Part shown: positions 8,883 through 18,833 of the stretch, in pieces | How the letters are laid out: every line of letters starts with the position of its first letter | Numbering within the stretch: the first letter of the stretch is position 1 | Assembly: GCA_040755395.1 (NCBI GenBank) | Contig: JBFMAX010000002.1 | Span: forward strand, 124,001-188,000 | Length of the DNA stretch: 64,000 bases | Source: Nitrospirota bacterium | GTDB lineage: Bacteria; Nitrospirota; Nitrospiria; Nitrospirales; Nitrospiraceae | Reading direction: 5' to 3' | Made by a program: the position numbers and the translations under genes | Notes under the pieces: model-generated | The model's input: the letters and a program-made list of their open reading frames with translations, nothing else | What the model was told of the DNA's origin: nothing | Database searches by the model: none

Positions 8883-11552
8883 ATGAACCGCCACGTCAAC
8901 GCTATCGCCGGCCGGCTGAGCCTCCGGCCTCCGCAGCGACAGTCGCTCGAGATTCTCGATCGGGTCACGGAGATCGTGCCGCCGAAGAAGGGAATCGACC
9001 TGGCCTCGGCGCTGGACGCGATCCATCGCGAGTTCCCGACGGTGATGGATTTCGAGCGCGAGTTCCCGTCGCTGTGCTTTGCCCTGGCGACCGGGGTTGG
9101 CAAGACGCGTCTCATGGGCGCCTTCATCAGCTATCTGCGTCTGGCGCATGGGATCAATCACTTCTTCGTGCTGGCGCCGAACCTGACGATCTACAACAAG
9201 CTGATTACCGACTTCACGCCGAACACGCCAAAATACGTCTTCACGGGTCTTGCCGAGTTTGCGACCGAGCCGCCGACAATCATCACCGGAGACAACTATG
9301 AGTCCGGGGTCGCAGCTCGCCTCACTTCGTTGCCCGGTTTCGGTCAAGAGGTCCACATCAACATTTTCAATATCTCGAAGATCAACTCGGAAGTGCGTGG
9401 TAACAGGGCCCCGCGAATCAAGCGGTTGTCCGAATATATCGGCCAGAGCTATTTCGAGTATCTCGCCGGCCTAGAAGACCTGGTTCTGATTATGGACGAG
9501 TCTCACCGCTATCGGGCATCGGCCGGGGTGCGGGCGATCAATGAGTTGAAACCGGTCCTGGGACTCGAACTGACCGCCACCCCATTCGTGGAATCGAGCA
9601 AAGGCCCCGTGCCGTTCAAGAACGTGATCTATGACTATCCATTGGCCAAGGCGATGGCCGACGGTTTTGTGAAAGAGCCGGCGGTGGTGACACAGAAGAA
9701 TTTCAACCCCAGTCAATTCAATGCCGCCCAGCTTGAGCGAATTAAGTTGGAAGATGGCATACGCCTCCACGAAAACACCAAGGTCGAACTCGAAACCTAC
9801 GCGAGGCAGACAGGGCAGCGAGTGGTGAAGCCGTTCATGCTGATCATTGCCCGCGATACGACCCATGCCGGTCAACTGATGCAGTTGATTCAGTCACCGC
9901 AGTTCTTTGAAGGCCGGTACAAGGACAAGGTCATTCAGGTGGACTCCAGCAGGACCGGCGCGGAAGAAGACGAAATGGTCCAGCGTCTACTGGCTGTTGA
10001 GAAGCCAGATGAGCCGACTGAGATTGTGATTCATGTGAACATGTTGAAAGAGGGCTGGGACGTGACGAATCTCTATACGATCGTCCCGCTCCGCGCCGCC
10101 AATGCGCGCACCCTTATTGAACAATCGATCGGGCGAGGTCTTCGCCTGCCTTATGGCCGGCGTACCGGGGTCAGCACCGTGGATCGGCTGAATATTGTGG
10201 CGCACGACCGGTTCCAGGAAATCATCGACGAGGCCAATCGGCCCGATTCACCGATTCGCCTGACCCCGGTGATTCTCGATCCGGCCACAGATCTTCAGAA
10301 GACCCGGACAGTGGTCGCTCCGTCAAAGATCGAGGAGCAGTTGCATGGATCTTCGCTGAGTGGCCCCGCAGAGCAGACTCTCTTCTTTGCCGGCGAGATA
10401 GAACGCGGAATCGCACAGACGGCGTACAAGGTCATTCAACGATATGAGAACCTGCCTTCCTCGACTTATCTTTTGAAACCGGAGATTCAGGCCAGAATTG
10501 TCGAAGAGGTTAAAGCGCAGATCTCACCGACCCAGCAGGCTTTACCGGGCATGGCTGTTATGCCGAACATTGCCGGGGTGGTGGAAAAGACGGCCCACCT
10601 CGTGGTGCAACAGACGATCGATATCCCCCGGATCCTCGTTGTGCCAAAGGGAGAAGTGAGCACCGGCCTTCATGCGTTCACATTGGATTGCTCGGGCATC
10701 CACTACGAGCCCGTTGAACGGGATCTCCTCATCCAGCACCTTCGTACCCACAAGCAAGAAACCTTAACCCTTGTCGGGCACATGCAGCCGGAGCAACGCC
10801 TTGAGGATTATGTGGTCCGAGGGCTTATGGACTTCGACGACATCTCCTACGACGAGCACGCCGACCTCCTGTATGACCTAGCCGGCCAGTTGGTGAAGCA
10901 TCTCCGCTCGTACCTGTCTGAGGAGGATACGCGGAATGTCTTGATCTACTACCAAAAACCGCTCGCCGCATTTGTCCACGCCCAGATGCAGGAACATCAG
11001 TGGGAGAAAGCCACGGGCTACGATGTCGTGGTGAGCAAGGGATTCACCGCGCTGAAACCCAGCGCCTATACGGCGATGGACGGTGAGCCGGTCCATGACT
11101 TTCGTCAGACGGTTGAGGATCGCAGCCGTATCCCGCAGATGCTGTTCGGTGGATTCCAGCGGTGTCTCTATTCTCTGCAGAAGTTTGATTCGGACAGCGA
11201 GCGGCGACTAGCAATTCTTCTCGACCGTGACTCGCAGAAATGGTTTCGCCCGGCGCCTGGGCAGTTCCAGATGTTCTATAAGTTGGGCGCCTCACAACAT
11301 GAATACCAACCCGATTTCGTGGCCGAGACAGCGGACAGCATTTACATGCTCGAGTCCAAAGCCAAGAATGAGATGACCTCGCCCGAGGTTCTCGCCAAGA
11401 AACAGGCGGCCGTCTTGTGGTGTGAACGTGCGACCGCCCACACTCTCAGCAACGGCGGCAAGCCGTGGAAATATGTGCTTATTCCCCACGATGCGATTGC
11501 TGAGAATATGACCCTGTGGGCGTTGGTTCTCCAATTTGCTGTTGCTCGGTAG
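8883..11552 (+). CDS. Type III restriction-like Res subunit (DEAD/DEAH helicase with C-terminal nuclease)
   Basis: An 889-residue superfamily 2 helicase-nuclease. Walker A is ATGVGKTR (residues 69-76), the Walker B/DEAD-box equivalent is DESH (205-208), and motif III-like LTATPF follows. Helicase domain 2 shows EGWDVTNLYTIVPLRAANA and the arginine-finger segment EQSIGRGLRLPYG. The C-terminal PD-(D/E)XK nuclease is visible as YQPDFVAE with Asp811 followed by ESK (Glu824, Lys826). In Type III systems Res needs Mod for site recognition and for protecting the host. The only Mod here is a short remnant upstream, so this full-length gene seems orphaned unless a Mod is encoded elsewhere. Confidence 0.85.
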   Translation: MNRHVNAIAGRLSLRPPQRQSLEILDRVTEIVPPKKGIDLASALDAIHREFPTVMDFEREFPSLCFALATGVGKTRLMGAFISYLRLAHGINHFFVLAPNLTIYNKLITDFTPNTPKYVFTGLAEFATEPPTIITGDNYESGVAARLTSLPGFGQEVHINIFNISKINSEVRGNRAPRIKRLSEYIGQSYFEYLAGLEDLVLIMDESHRYRASAGVRAINELKPVLGLELTATPFVESSKGPVPFKNVIYDYPLAKAMADGFVKEPAVVTQKNFNPSQFNAAQLERIKLEDGIRLHENTKVELETYARQTGQRVVKPFMLIIARDTTHAGQLMQLIQSPQFFEGRYKDKVIQVDSSRTGAEEDEMVQRLLAVEKPDEPTEIVIHVNMLKEGWDVTNLYTIVPLRAANARTLIEQSIGRGLRLPYGRRTGVSTVDRLNIVAHDRFQEIIDEANRPDSPIRLTPVILDPATDLQKTRTVVAPSKIEEQLHGSSLSGPAEQTLFFAGEIERGIAQTAYKVIQRYENLPSSTYLLKPEIQARIVEEVKAQISPTQQALPGMAVMPNIAGVVEKTAHLVVQQTIDIPRILVVPKGEVSTGLHAFTLDCSGIHYEPVERDLLIQHLRTHKQETLTLVGHMQPEQRLEDYVVRGLMDFDDISYDEHADLLYDLAGQLVKHLRSYLSEEDTRNVLIYYQKPLAAFVHAQMQEHQWEKATGYDVVVSKGFTALKPSAYTAMDGEPVHDFRQTVEDRSRIPQMLFGGFQRCLYSLQKFDSDSERRLAILLDRDSQKWFRPAPGQFQMFYKLGASQHEYQPDFVAETADSIYMLESKAKNEMTSPEVLAKKQAAVLWCERATAHTLSNGGKPWKYVLIPHDAIAENMTLWALVLQFAVAR

Positions 11553-11695
11553 CCTTCTAAACCTTCGGAAACGCCCCGCGGCATTCTCACCAGTCCGTTC
11601 TCGACGTGCTCTTCCTACGTTCCTATGACGAATGGTCATTGAGGATTGACTTGGAGCAGCGGCGGGCGTAGGATTCGCCGCATCTTCCCTCGCGA

Positions 11696-11770
11696 GCGGG
11701 CGTAGCTCAGTGGTAGAGTCCTAGCTTCCCAAGCTAGTTGTCGTGGGTTCAAATCCCATCGCCCGCTCCA
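11696..11770 (+). tRNA. tRNA-Gly (anticodon CCC)
   Basis: Acceptor stem gcgggcg (11696-11702) pairs with cgcccgc (11760-11766). The D-arm contains agctcagtggtagag. The anticodon arm ctagc-ttcccaa-gctag gives anticodon CCC. The T-arm is gtggg-ttcaaat-cccat-like. U73 and an encoded CCA (11768-11770) complete it. It lies 144 bp after the restriction island; the 11-mer aatggtcattg occurs both before the island (7908-7918) and between Res and this tRNA (11631-11641). The 266 bp after the tRNA hold nothing I can recognise. Confidence 0.95.
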
Positions 11771-12037
11771 AACCGAGCTTGCTCGACCGCGAGCGCTCCC
11801 ATCATGCGCGAGCGGATACACACCTAAGTCCCTTCTTCTTGTAACTCTCCGCAACTTGCCTTGCTCGCGAGGCCACGCGGCCGTCCCCGCCGCTTAGTTT
11901 GACCTCGTCCGTAAGACAATTCCCGTGGCATCGAAGGTGCAGGAAGACGCAAAACAGTTTGCTGCTCTTTTGTGACGCTATATGATTACTCTCTATAGTT
12001 CTTCCACCGTCCCACCGTAACCGTCGGGAATGTTTTC

Positions 12038-13753
12038 ATGACCGAGTCTTCATCTTCTCTCCAGCAGCCTGATTTCCGGGCCCTATTCGAGTCCGCGCCG
12101 GGGTCGTACCTCGTTTTGACGCCCACCTTGACGATCGTGGCCGTGAGCGACGCGTATCTGCGCGCGACGATGACGAAGCGGGAGGAGATTCTGGGACGAC
12201 ACCTGTTCGACGTCTTTCCGGACAATCCCGATGACCCGACCGCAACCGGTGTCTCAAATCTGCGGGCGTCTCTGACCCGGGTGTTGCAGAATCGAGCGGC
12301 GGACGCCATGGCTGTGCAGAAATACGACATCCGCCGGCCAGAATCCGAAGGAGGCGGATTTGAGGAGCGCTATTGGAGTCCCGTCAATTCTCCGGTTTTC
12401 GATGAGAACGGTGAAGTGGCCTATATCATCCACCGCGTCGAGGATCTCACGGAGTTCATCCGCCTCAAGCAGACAGAACATGAACAACACCGGATTACCG
12501 AGCGACTGCGGACACGCGCGGTTGAAATGGAGGCCGAGATTTTTCGGCGGGCGCAGCAGATCCAGGAGGTCAACCGTCAGCTCCGAGCCGAGTTGGCGGC
12601 GCGCAAGAAGGCGGAAGAGGCGCTGCAAAAAGCCGTCGAAGAGATCCGCGACCTGTACAATAACGCGCCCTGCGGCTACCACTCGTTGGACCAAGACGGC
12701 ACATTCGTCGCCATCAATGACATGGAACTGGCCTGGCTCGGGTACACCCGCGAGGAGGTCATCGGAAAAAAGACATTTTCGGACTTTCTGACACCGGAAA
12801 GCCTCGAGCGCTTCCGGCTCAATTTTCCGGCTTTCAAAGAGCGGGGATGGGTACGCGACCTGGAGTTCGAGTTGATTCGGAAGGACGGGACGATCCTGCC
12901 GGTCCTCTTGAGTGCGACGGCAATCAGGGATGCCGATGGCAAGTATATCGCAAGTCGTACGACGATCTTCGACATCACCGACCGCAAGCGCGCGGAAGAG
13001 GCGCTGCGTCGCGCACATGACGAACTGGAGCGGCGCGTGCAGGAGCGGACGGCGGAGCTTGCCAAGAAGAATCGCGACCTGGAAACGCTGCTCTATGTGA
13101 CCTCGCATGACCTGCGGGAGCCGTTGCGCTCGATCGAGAATTTCTCGCATATGGTGCATGACCGCTACGCCGATCGTCTTGACGAGACAGGGCAGGACTT
13201 TCTGCGCCGCGTCGTCCGTGGGGCCAAGCGGATGGACCAGTTGCTTGCCGACATCCTGGCGCTGTCGCGCGCGCAGCGCATGGAGACCCCGGCCGAAGAG
13301 GTCGACGGTAACACCATCGTGCGGGAAGTCCTTCGGCGACTTGACCACGTGATCAAGGAAACCGGCGCGACGATGCGGGTCGCGCCGGACCTGCCCAGGC
13401 TGCGGGTCAACGCCACCTGGGTGACGCACGGGGTCTACAACCTGGTTGCGAACGCGCTGAAATTTACGCGCGCCGGTGAGGCTCCCGATATCGAGATTGC
13501 CTCCTATCAGCCCAAACCGGATGAGAAGGTCGTCGGCATCGTGGTTCGAGACCGAGGGCCAGGGGTCGCGCCGGAGCATGCGGAGCGTATCTTTCAACTC
13601 TTCCAGCGGGCTGTCGGGCGAGAAGTCGAAGGGACCGGAGCGGGGCTGGCCATCGTGCGGCAGGTCGCCGAACGGCATGGCGGGCGAGCCTGGGTGCAGC
13701 CGCGTGAGGGTGGCGGCTCGGAGTTCATTCTCACGTTTGGAACTCCCGGCTGA
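12038..13753 (+). CDS. PAS-domain sensor histidine kinase
   Basis: A 571-residue kinase without obvious membrane segments. An N-terminal PAS-like domain (residues about 10-145) is followed by a coiled coil (about 150-205) and a second PAS/PAC domain (about 205-330, ending IFDITDRKRAEEALR). Then come a HisKA domain with the H-box SHDLREPLRSIENF and a HATPase domain (VYNLVANALKFT; DRGPGV; GTGAGLAIV). The layout matches phytochrome-type (Cph1/bacteriophytochrome) kinases, which pair with small Rcp1-like regulators. Exactly such a regulator follows 22 bp downstream. The signal is unknown. Confidence 0.9.
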   Translation: MTESSSSLQQPDFRALFESAPGSYLVLTPTLTIVAVSDAYLRATMTKREEILGRHLFDVFPDNPDDPTATGVSNLRASLTRVLQNRAADAMAVQKYDIRRPESEGGGFEERYWSPVNSPVFDENGEVAYIIHRVEDLTEFIRLKQTEHEQHRITERLRTRAVEMEAEIFRRAQQIQEVNRQLRAELAARKKAEEALQKAVEEIRDLYNNAPCGYHSLDQDGTFVAINDMELAWLGYTREEVIGKKTFSDFLTPESLERFRLNFPAFKERGWVRDLEFELIRKDGTILPVLLSATAIRDADGKYIASRTTIFDITDRKRAEEALRRAHDELERRVQERTAELAKKNRDLETLLYVTSHDLREPLRSIENFSHMVHDRYADRLDETGQDFLRRVVRGAKRMDQLLADILALSRAQRMETPAEEVDGNTIVREVLRRLDHVIKETGATMRVAPDLPRLRVNATWVTHGVYNLVANALKFTRAGEAPDIEIASYQPKPDEKVVGIVVRDRGPGVAPEHAERIFQLFQRAVGREVEGTGAGLAIVRQVAERHGGRAWVQPREGGGSEFILTFGTPG

Positions 13754-13775
13754 GTCAAGGAGGGGGGACTCGTCC

Positions 13776-14216
13776 ATGAAGGATCAACCGGTGGAGATCC
13801 TGCTTGTAGAGGACAACGAAGACGACATCGTCCTGACCAGGGAAGCGTTCACCGAGGCCAAGCTGGTGAACGTCATCAACACGGTTCGCGACGGAGAGGA
13901 GGCGTTGGCCTACCTGCGGCGCGAAGGCAGGTACAAGGTGGCCAGGGCTCCGGGATTGATCCTGTTGGACATCAACATGCCGAAGAAAAACGGCTTTGAA
14001 GTGCTCGAGGCCATGAAAGCCGACCCCTCCCTGCGGTCGCTGCCTGTGGTCATGCTGACGACAAGCGAACGCGAGGAAGACGTCGTACGTTCCTACGCCG
14101 ACGGCGCCTGTTCCTATATTCGGAAGCCCGTAGACCTCGATCAGTTTGTCGGCGTGGTCAAACAGTTTGAGCTGTACTGGACGTTGGTTTCCACAATCCC
14201 TTCCTCGGGGAGGTGA
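13776..14216 (+). CDS. Rcp1-like single-domain response regulator
   Basis: A 146-residue receiver domain: acidic pocket VEDNEDD, phospho-acceptor Asp in LILLDINMPKKNG, then LTTSEREED and the switch Lys in YIRKPVDLDQF. The extended YLRREGRYKVARAPG loop is typical of Rcp1, the partner of Cph1-type kinases. The ATG at 13776 has a strong ribosome-binding site (aaggagggggg). An open frame continues upstream but lies out of frame inside the kinase gene. Probably phosphorylated by the preceding kinase and perhaps by the hybrid kinase downstream. Confidence 0.93.
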   Translation: MKDQPVEILLVEDNEDDIVLTREAFTEAKLVNVINTVRDGEEALAYLRREGRYKVARAPGLILLDINMPKKNGFEVLEAMKADPSLRSLPVVMLTTSEREEDVVRSYADGACSYIRKPVDLDQFVGVVKQFELYWTLVSTIPSSGR

Positions 14217-14222
14217 CGATCA

Positions 14223-16166
14223 ATGCGGGTGCTTCTGATCGAAGACAATGAGGACGATGCCTATCTCATCAAGGAGTCGTTGTCGGAGGGGAAAGGGGGC
14301 GACTATGCTCTCGAGTGGACCGATCGATTGCGCAGAGGCCTGAAAAAGCTCACGGAAGGCCACTTCGACGTGGTGCTCTTGGACCTCTCCTTGCCCGACA
14401 GCCAGGGGCTCGACACGTTCGACCAGGCGCGCGCCCTGGCTCAAGACATTCCGCTGGTGGTGATCACGGGCCTGGATGACGAGGGATTGGCCGTTCAGGC
14501 CATGCGCAAGGGTGCGCAGGACTATCTGGTCAAGGGGCAGTTGGGCGGCGACGTGCTCGTGCGGGCCATCCGGTATGCCATCGAACGGAAACAGGCGGAG
14601 GCGGCGTTGCGGATCAGCGAAGCGAGGCTGGCGGAAGCCCAGCGGATGGCCCACATCGGCAACTGGGAGTGGGATCTTCTCGCGAACCGTGTGTGGTGGT
14701 CCGATGAGACGTACCGTATCTTCGGATTGGATCCGGCCGGACTCGAGATGAACTACGACGCCTTTCTGACCTATATTCATCCGGAAGATCGCGGGCGTGT
14801 GCGCATGGTCGTCGAGACTGCCAGACACGATCGAAAGCCCTACCAGCATGAATACCGCATCGTCCGCCCGGACGGCACGGAACGCATGGTGCACGGGCAG
14901 GGAGAACTCCGGCTGGATGACACCGGGAGACCGGTCCGCCTGGTCGGCACCGTGCAAGACATCACCGAGAGGAAGCAAGCCGAGAAAGCGTTGCAGGAGA
15001 GCGAAGCGCAGCTTCGCCAGGCCCAGAAGATGGAGAGCATCGGCCGCTTGGCCGGAGGCATCGCGCATGATTTCAACAACCTCCTGACCGTGATCAACAG
15101 CTATAGCGCCATGCTGTTGGGGGACATCGGGTTTGACAGCCCGTTGCGGAATGGGATCGAGCAGATCAAGGAAGCCGGCCATCGAGCCGCGCTGCTGACC
15201 CGGCAACTGCTCGCCTTCAGTCGCCAGCAGGTCCTGGAACCGAAGGTGCTGGACCTCAACGCGGTCGTGACGAATATCTCGAAACTTCTGCGCCGGTTGA
15301 TCGGCGAGGACATCGAACTGGTCATTTGCGCCGACCCGTCCTTGGGACGGGTGAAGGCCGATCCCGGACAGATCGAGCAAGTGATCATGAACCTGGCCGT
15401 GAATGCGAGGGACGCGATGCCGAAGGGCGGCCAGTTGACCATCGAAACCATGAATGTCGAACTGGGTGAGGCCTATCCGTTGAAACCGGCCTCGGTCGAG
15501 CCGGGTCGGTACGTGATGCTGGCGGTCAGCGACACGGGTTGCGGGATGGGTGCGGAGACCCAGGCCCGTATCTTCGAACCCTTCTTCAGCACCAAGGAAC
15601 TGGGGAAGGGGACCGGGTTGGGATTGTCCACGGTTTATGGGATCGTCAAACAGAGCGGCGGCTACATCTGGGTCTATAGCGAGTTGGGCAAGGGCACCGT
15701 CTTCAAAATCTATCTGCCGCGCGTTGAAGATCCATCCGAATTGTCCGAGCCGATTCCGGCTCAGGTCGCCGTGGGCGGCGGTTCGGAAACCATTCTCCTG
15801 GTCGAAGACGACGAAATGGTTCGGGTCCTGACGCGCACGATCCTCCAGATGCGCGGGTATGCGCTCCTCGAAGCGCGGAACGCCAAGGAAGCGCTTCACC
15901 TCGCCGAGGAACACAGCGGGCCGATCCACCTGCTCTTGACCGATACCGTCATGCCGGGATTGAGCGGCCCGGAGTTGGCCGAACGCGTGGCGTCTGTTCG
16001 GCCTGACATGAACGTGTTGTACATGTCTGGGTATACGGATAAAGCAATGGCCCACGACTACGGCCGAGAACCTCGCCCCGCTTTTCTCCAGAAGCCGTTC
16101 ACCCCTGAGGCTCTGGCGCGCAAGGTGCGAGAGGTGCTCGATTCATCGAAGTCCCGACCAAGCTGA
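14223..16166 (+). CDS. Hybrid sensor kinase: REC-PAS-HisKA-HATPase-REC
   Basis: A 647-residue phosphorelay protein. The N-terminal receiver has [14 protein letters not shown]; the PAS/PAC domain spans about residues 135-260. HisKA has the H-box [14 protein letters not shown] (the NtrB-like variant). The HATPase shows [17 protein letters not shown] and [13 protein letters not shown]. The C-terminal receiver has [15 protein letters not shown] and a Lys in [11 protein letters not shown]. It starts six bases after the Rcp1-like gene with a ribosome-binding site (ggggaggtgacg), so the three genes probably form one signalling operon. No output domain or membrane segment is present. Confidence 0.9.
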   Translation: MRVLLIEDNEDDAYLIKESLSEGKGGDYALEWTDRLRRGLKKLTEGHFDVVLLDLSLPDSQGLDTFDQARALAQDIPLVVITGLDDEGLAVQAMRKGAQDYLVKGQLGGDVLVRAIRYAIERKQAEAALRISEARLAEAQRMAHIGNWEWDLLANRVWWSDETYRIFGLDPAGLEMNYDAFLTYIHPEDRGRVRMVVETARHDRKPYQHEYRIVRPDGTERMVHGQGELRLDDTGRPVRLVGTVQDITERKQAEKALQESEAQLRQAQKMESIGRLAGGIAHDFNNLLTVINSYSAMLLGDIGFDSPLRNGIEQIKEAGHRAALLTRQLLAFSRQQVLEPKVLDLNAVVTNISKLLRRLIGEDIELVICADPSLGRVKADPGQIEQVIMNLAVNARDAMPKGGQLTIETMNVELGEAYPLKPASVEPGRYVMLAVSDTGCGMGAETQARIFEPFFSTKELGKGTGLGLSTVYGIVKQSGGYIWVYSELGKGTVFKIYLPRVEDPSELSEPIPAQVAVGGGSETILLVEDDEMVRVLTRTILQMRGYALLEARNAKEALHLAEEHSGPIHLLLTDTVMPGLSGPELAERVASVRPDMNVLYMSGYTDKAMAHDYGREPRPAFLQKPFTPEALARKVREVLDSSKSRPS

Positions 16167-16394
16167 AGCGCCAGGGAAGTTGCGTTGTGCGGCGCGGTGT
16201 GGCACAAGGTCACTCGGCGCGCTCATCCTCCTCACGCCGCGTTCAAGCGAATCGTCGCGGGTTCGAGTTCCTCCGCTTGCTCGAACAGTCCGGCTTGGAA
16301 ATGAAATCATCGTCAGGGACGGCACTGCGCGGGCCGGGCTTCCCTGCTCTCTTGTCATGTGTTTGGTTGAAAATCTCAACGAAAGGATGCGAAC

Positions 16395-16712
16395 GTGACG
16401 CGCAAAGAATATGCCCTGGTGCTGCTCACCGCTATGATCTCGGGCTTGGTCGGCGGGGTCGTTGCCGAGCGTGTGTTCGCAACCGGAATCGCCGTGGCGG
16501 AACAGAAACCTCACGCCGTCAATGCGGAAGAGTTTCTTCTGGTGGATTCAAACGGCAAAGCGCGCGCGGGGCTGGGACTGGACGCCCAAGGCGAAGTCGG
16601 ATTTGTCCTGATCAGCCGAGACGGCGGCAGGACCCTCTATCTCTCGCCGGACGATCCCTTGGCCCTCAAGCTTGTGGACAAGAGCGGGCGAGTGCTCTGG
16701 GCTGCGCCATAG
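16395..16712 (+). CDS. Small membrane-anchored protein of unknown function
   Basis: A 105-residue protein from a GTG start with a gaaagga ribosome-binding site. An N-terminal membrane anchor (YALVLLTAMISGLVGGVVAE) is followed by a compact beta-rich part with the pattern FLLVDSNGKARAGLGLDAQG...VLISRDGGRTLYLSPDD. D-x-G-K-x-R-A-x-L-type strands like these recur in small exported proteins of unknown function. I do not recognise a named family. The roughly 230 bp before it, after the hybrid kinase, hold no convincing gene. Confidence 0.65.
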   Translation: MTRKEYALVLLTAMISGLVGGVVAERVFATGIAVAEQKPHAVNAEEFLLVDSNGKARAGLGLDAQGEVGFVLISRDGGRTLYLSPDDPLALKLVDKSGRVLWAAP

Positions 16713-16752
16713 GCAAGGACTATTCTTGGAGAGCAGCAGGAAGGCGACGAGG

Positions 16753-16944
16753 TCAGAGGGCCTTCTTGACCAGGCCGGTGCGGAGGCAGCGGGTGCACAC
16801 GCGAATATGCTTGGCGGCGCCGTTGATCAGCGCGCGGACGCGCTGGAGATTCGGATTGAAGACCCGCTTGGTCTTATTGTTGGCGTGACTGACGTTATGT
16901 CCGGACTGGTGTCGCTTGCCGCAGATCTCACACGCAAAAGCCAC
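16753..16944 (-). CDS. rpmB: 50S ribosomal protein L28
   Basis: A 63-residue ribosomal protein: [33 protein letters not shown], and the C-terminal [15 protein letters not shown]. It is the cysteine-containing form with two CxxC pairs expected to bind zinc. It is transcribed alone from the minus strand. Confidence 0.95.
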   Translation of the reverse strand: MAFACEICGKRHQSGHNVSHANNKTKRVFNPNLQRVRALINGAAKHIRVCTRCLRTGLVKKAL

Positions 16945-17073
16945 GGGAGCCCTCCTTCTCTGAACAGGTCGATCTCACGATGAGAGGTGAGGCGGATAGT
17001 AGCATAGGGGATCAACGGGTGACAAGCGCGTGGCTGCGCAGAGCTGAGGGGGAAAAAGGCGGATACGTGCAGG

Positions 17074-18543
17074 CTAGGAGCGCCTCGCGGCGGACGTCTT
17101 CTGACGGATCGATTTGGTCTTTTTCGGGTGAACGACGGTCACCACGCGCGCCCTGTCCCCTTCGTCTCCGGCGGGAAAGAAGCGGACCGGGACGCTGATG
17201 TCGAAGCTGTTATCGCCGCCGTCATCCAGTCCGTCTCTCCCGACGCTGTAGATCTTCTCCCGAGTGGCGCTCCAGAGCATGGGGAGCCCGGTAAACGGGT
17301 CGAAATAGCGCGACCCCGCTTCGGCCAGCCGCGTCGGCACGGTGGCGGCCGGCGAAGGTTTGCGCAACAAGATCTGCAAAGCAGCCAGCCGGAGCCGCGC
17401 ATCGGTCTCCACTAATCGCTGGCCGAACATCTCCCAGTCCGGTTCGAATTCAAAGGGGTGCATCAGGCTTTCGAACAAGGTGCGGGGCGCGGTCCGCGAG
17501 ATCTCCTGGAACTTCGGCAGCGGATTGTGGATCGTCTCGGATGCCTTGATGAGGGCGTCGTAATAGGTGGCATACACCTCGTGGGTTCGTTGCGTGTCGA
17601 GAGACGTCCCGATCGCTCCATACGAGGTCGGGTGGGCGACCCGCTGAAAGGCGTCCGGCCGGAGACCCGCAGCGCGTGCCAGCCACTCGCGATGGCTGTC
17701 GGAAGTTTCTTTGCCGATGAGCGCCTCGATCTCGATCGGCGCGCCGTCTTGGCGCAGGCCGAGGATGAATTCGTTCTGAATGGGCCAACGGAGCGAATAT
17801 TCCGCCGTCGTCAGCGGTTGGACGATCGGCAGGCCGACGTCCAGAACCGCCTTGTCGATAGTCGAACGGTCCAGGATTCTCGAGAGAAACCGCACGTCGT
17901 CATCGACCATGACGAGCGCCATCACTTTAAGCGGCAGTGTCTTCGCGTTGGCTAACACGGTGCGCCAGGCGGTGAGGTCCATCCTCATGCGCTCCATGCC
18001 GTCTCGGACTGTCCCGGCGAAGCCGCCGGCGACATACAGCCGATGGGCGATCAGGAGTTCCTCGGAGTGGAAACTGGCTGCGTGACCGAATCCCCAATCT
18101 TCGAACGGCATGCTCAGCCACCGTTCGTATCGTTGGACGAGGATCGCGTAGCGGCTGATGGAGGTGCGAAACAGCGCATCGTTTTTCCGCAGCTCGGTCA
18201 GAGGATCCGGCGCGTCCCATGCCGGCAAGGCTTCGTCGGCCGTGATCGAGGTCCGCAGCTCGAAGCGGCCCTGTTTCTCGTAATTGTAGAAGCGCCGTCC
18301 CCGTCCTGCCTCGGCCTCCAGCCACACGTCATAGCCGACCTGAACCGGATCGGATCCCGCGGCGGCGGAGAATCCCAAGAGCAGGAAGTAGCCGTTCCGG
18401 AGCGGATTCTCGATGGTCGGTTGCGGCGCTTCGGAAAGTCTGAGGAAGGCGTCGCTGGGCTGGTCGCCCCTTCCGGCCCAGATCAATCCGGAGATCTCCA
18501 TGAACACGGCGACGATGCACAGACTGATCAGAAGATTCCGCAT
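17074..18543 (-). CDS. Large exported hypothetical protein
   Basis: A 489-residue protein with an N-terminal signal or anchor segment (LLISLCIVAVFMEISGLIWA). The middle is helical without a motif I recognise. Near the C-terminus, SRYFDPFTGLPMLWSATREK and IYSVGRDGLDDGG resemble the end of type II secretion pseudopilins, where such a loop binds calcium, but the rest is not a pseudopilin. The last 20 residues are Lys/Arg-rich. It stands alone between rpmB and the first riboswitch. Function unknown. Confidence 0.75.
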   Translation of the reverse strand: MRNLLISLCIVAVFMEISGLIWAGRGDQPSDAFLRLSEAPQPTIENPLRNGYFLLLGFSAAAGSDPVQVGYDVWLEAEAGRGRRFYNYEKQGRFELRTSITADEALPAWDAPDPLTELRKNDALFRTSISRYAILVQRYERWLSMPFEDWGFGHAASFHSEELLIAHRLYVAGGFAGTVRDGMERMRMDLTAWRTVLANAKTLPLKVMALVMVDDDVRFLSRILDRSTIDKAVLDVGLPIVQPLTTAEYSLRWPIQNEFILGLRQDGAPIEIEALIGKETSDSHREWLARAAGLRPDAFQRVAHPTSYGAIGTSLDTQRTHEVYATYYDALIKASETIHNPLPKFQEISRTAPRTLFESLMHPFEFEPDWEMFGQRLVETDARLRLAALQILLRKPSPAATVPTRLAEAGSRYFDPFTGLPMLWSATREKIYSVGRDGLDDGGDNSFDISVPVRFFPAGDEGDRARVVTVVHPKKTKSIRQKTSAARRS

Positions 18544-18833
18544 AGTCCCTCTCTCTCAGCTCGTTCGTTTCGGTAGCTCCGGGAATCCGTTGTTGCCGAA
18601 ACCCGGTGGCGATTCAGGCGTGGGTCCTGCGCGTTAATGACCGACGACGGTCCTGCTCGGAGGATCGAGCAAAGGCTATGCCATTGCCCCCGTGCCCCGG
18701 TCTTCCCGGTGCTGTTCACCTCTAGAGGAAAATCGAAGAAGCACGGGCGGTTTTCACCGCCCCACAAGCTCCGGCTCGCGCCGTCGCTGCACAGAAATCG
18801 CACACCAGACCGGTTGCCGGGACAAATTTGAAC

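Noticed and set aside
13476-13775. Upstream open frame joined to the Rcp1-like regulator
   Set aside because: It lies out of frame inside the histidine kinase gene; the regulator has its own ribosome-binding site and family-typical start.
14220-16055. 611-residue minus-strand ORF opposite the hybrid kinase
   Set aside because: Antisense shadow of a long high-GC coding region; the plus strand encodes clear REC, PAS, HisKA and HATPase motifs.
16250-16290. Sequence resembling a tRNA T-arm (gcgggttcgagttcctccgc)
   Set aside because: No acceptor stem, anticodon arm or CCA could be assembled around it.
16187-16888. 233-residue plus-strand ORF
   Set aside because: Arg-rich composition; it overlaps the better-supported small anchored protein (16395-16712) and rpmB in other frames.
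18653-18670. Small hairpin tgctcg-gaggat-cgagca
   Set aside because: Short stem without a T-tract and with no gene it could serve; likely chance.
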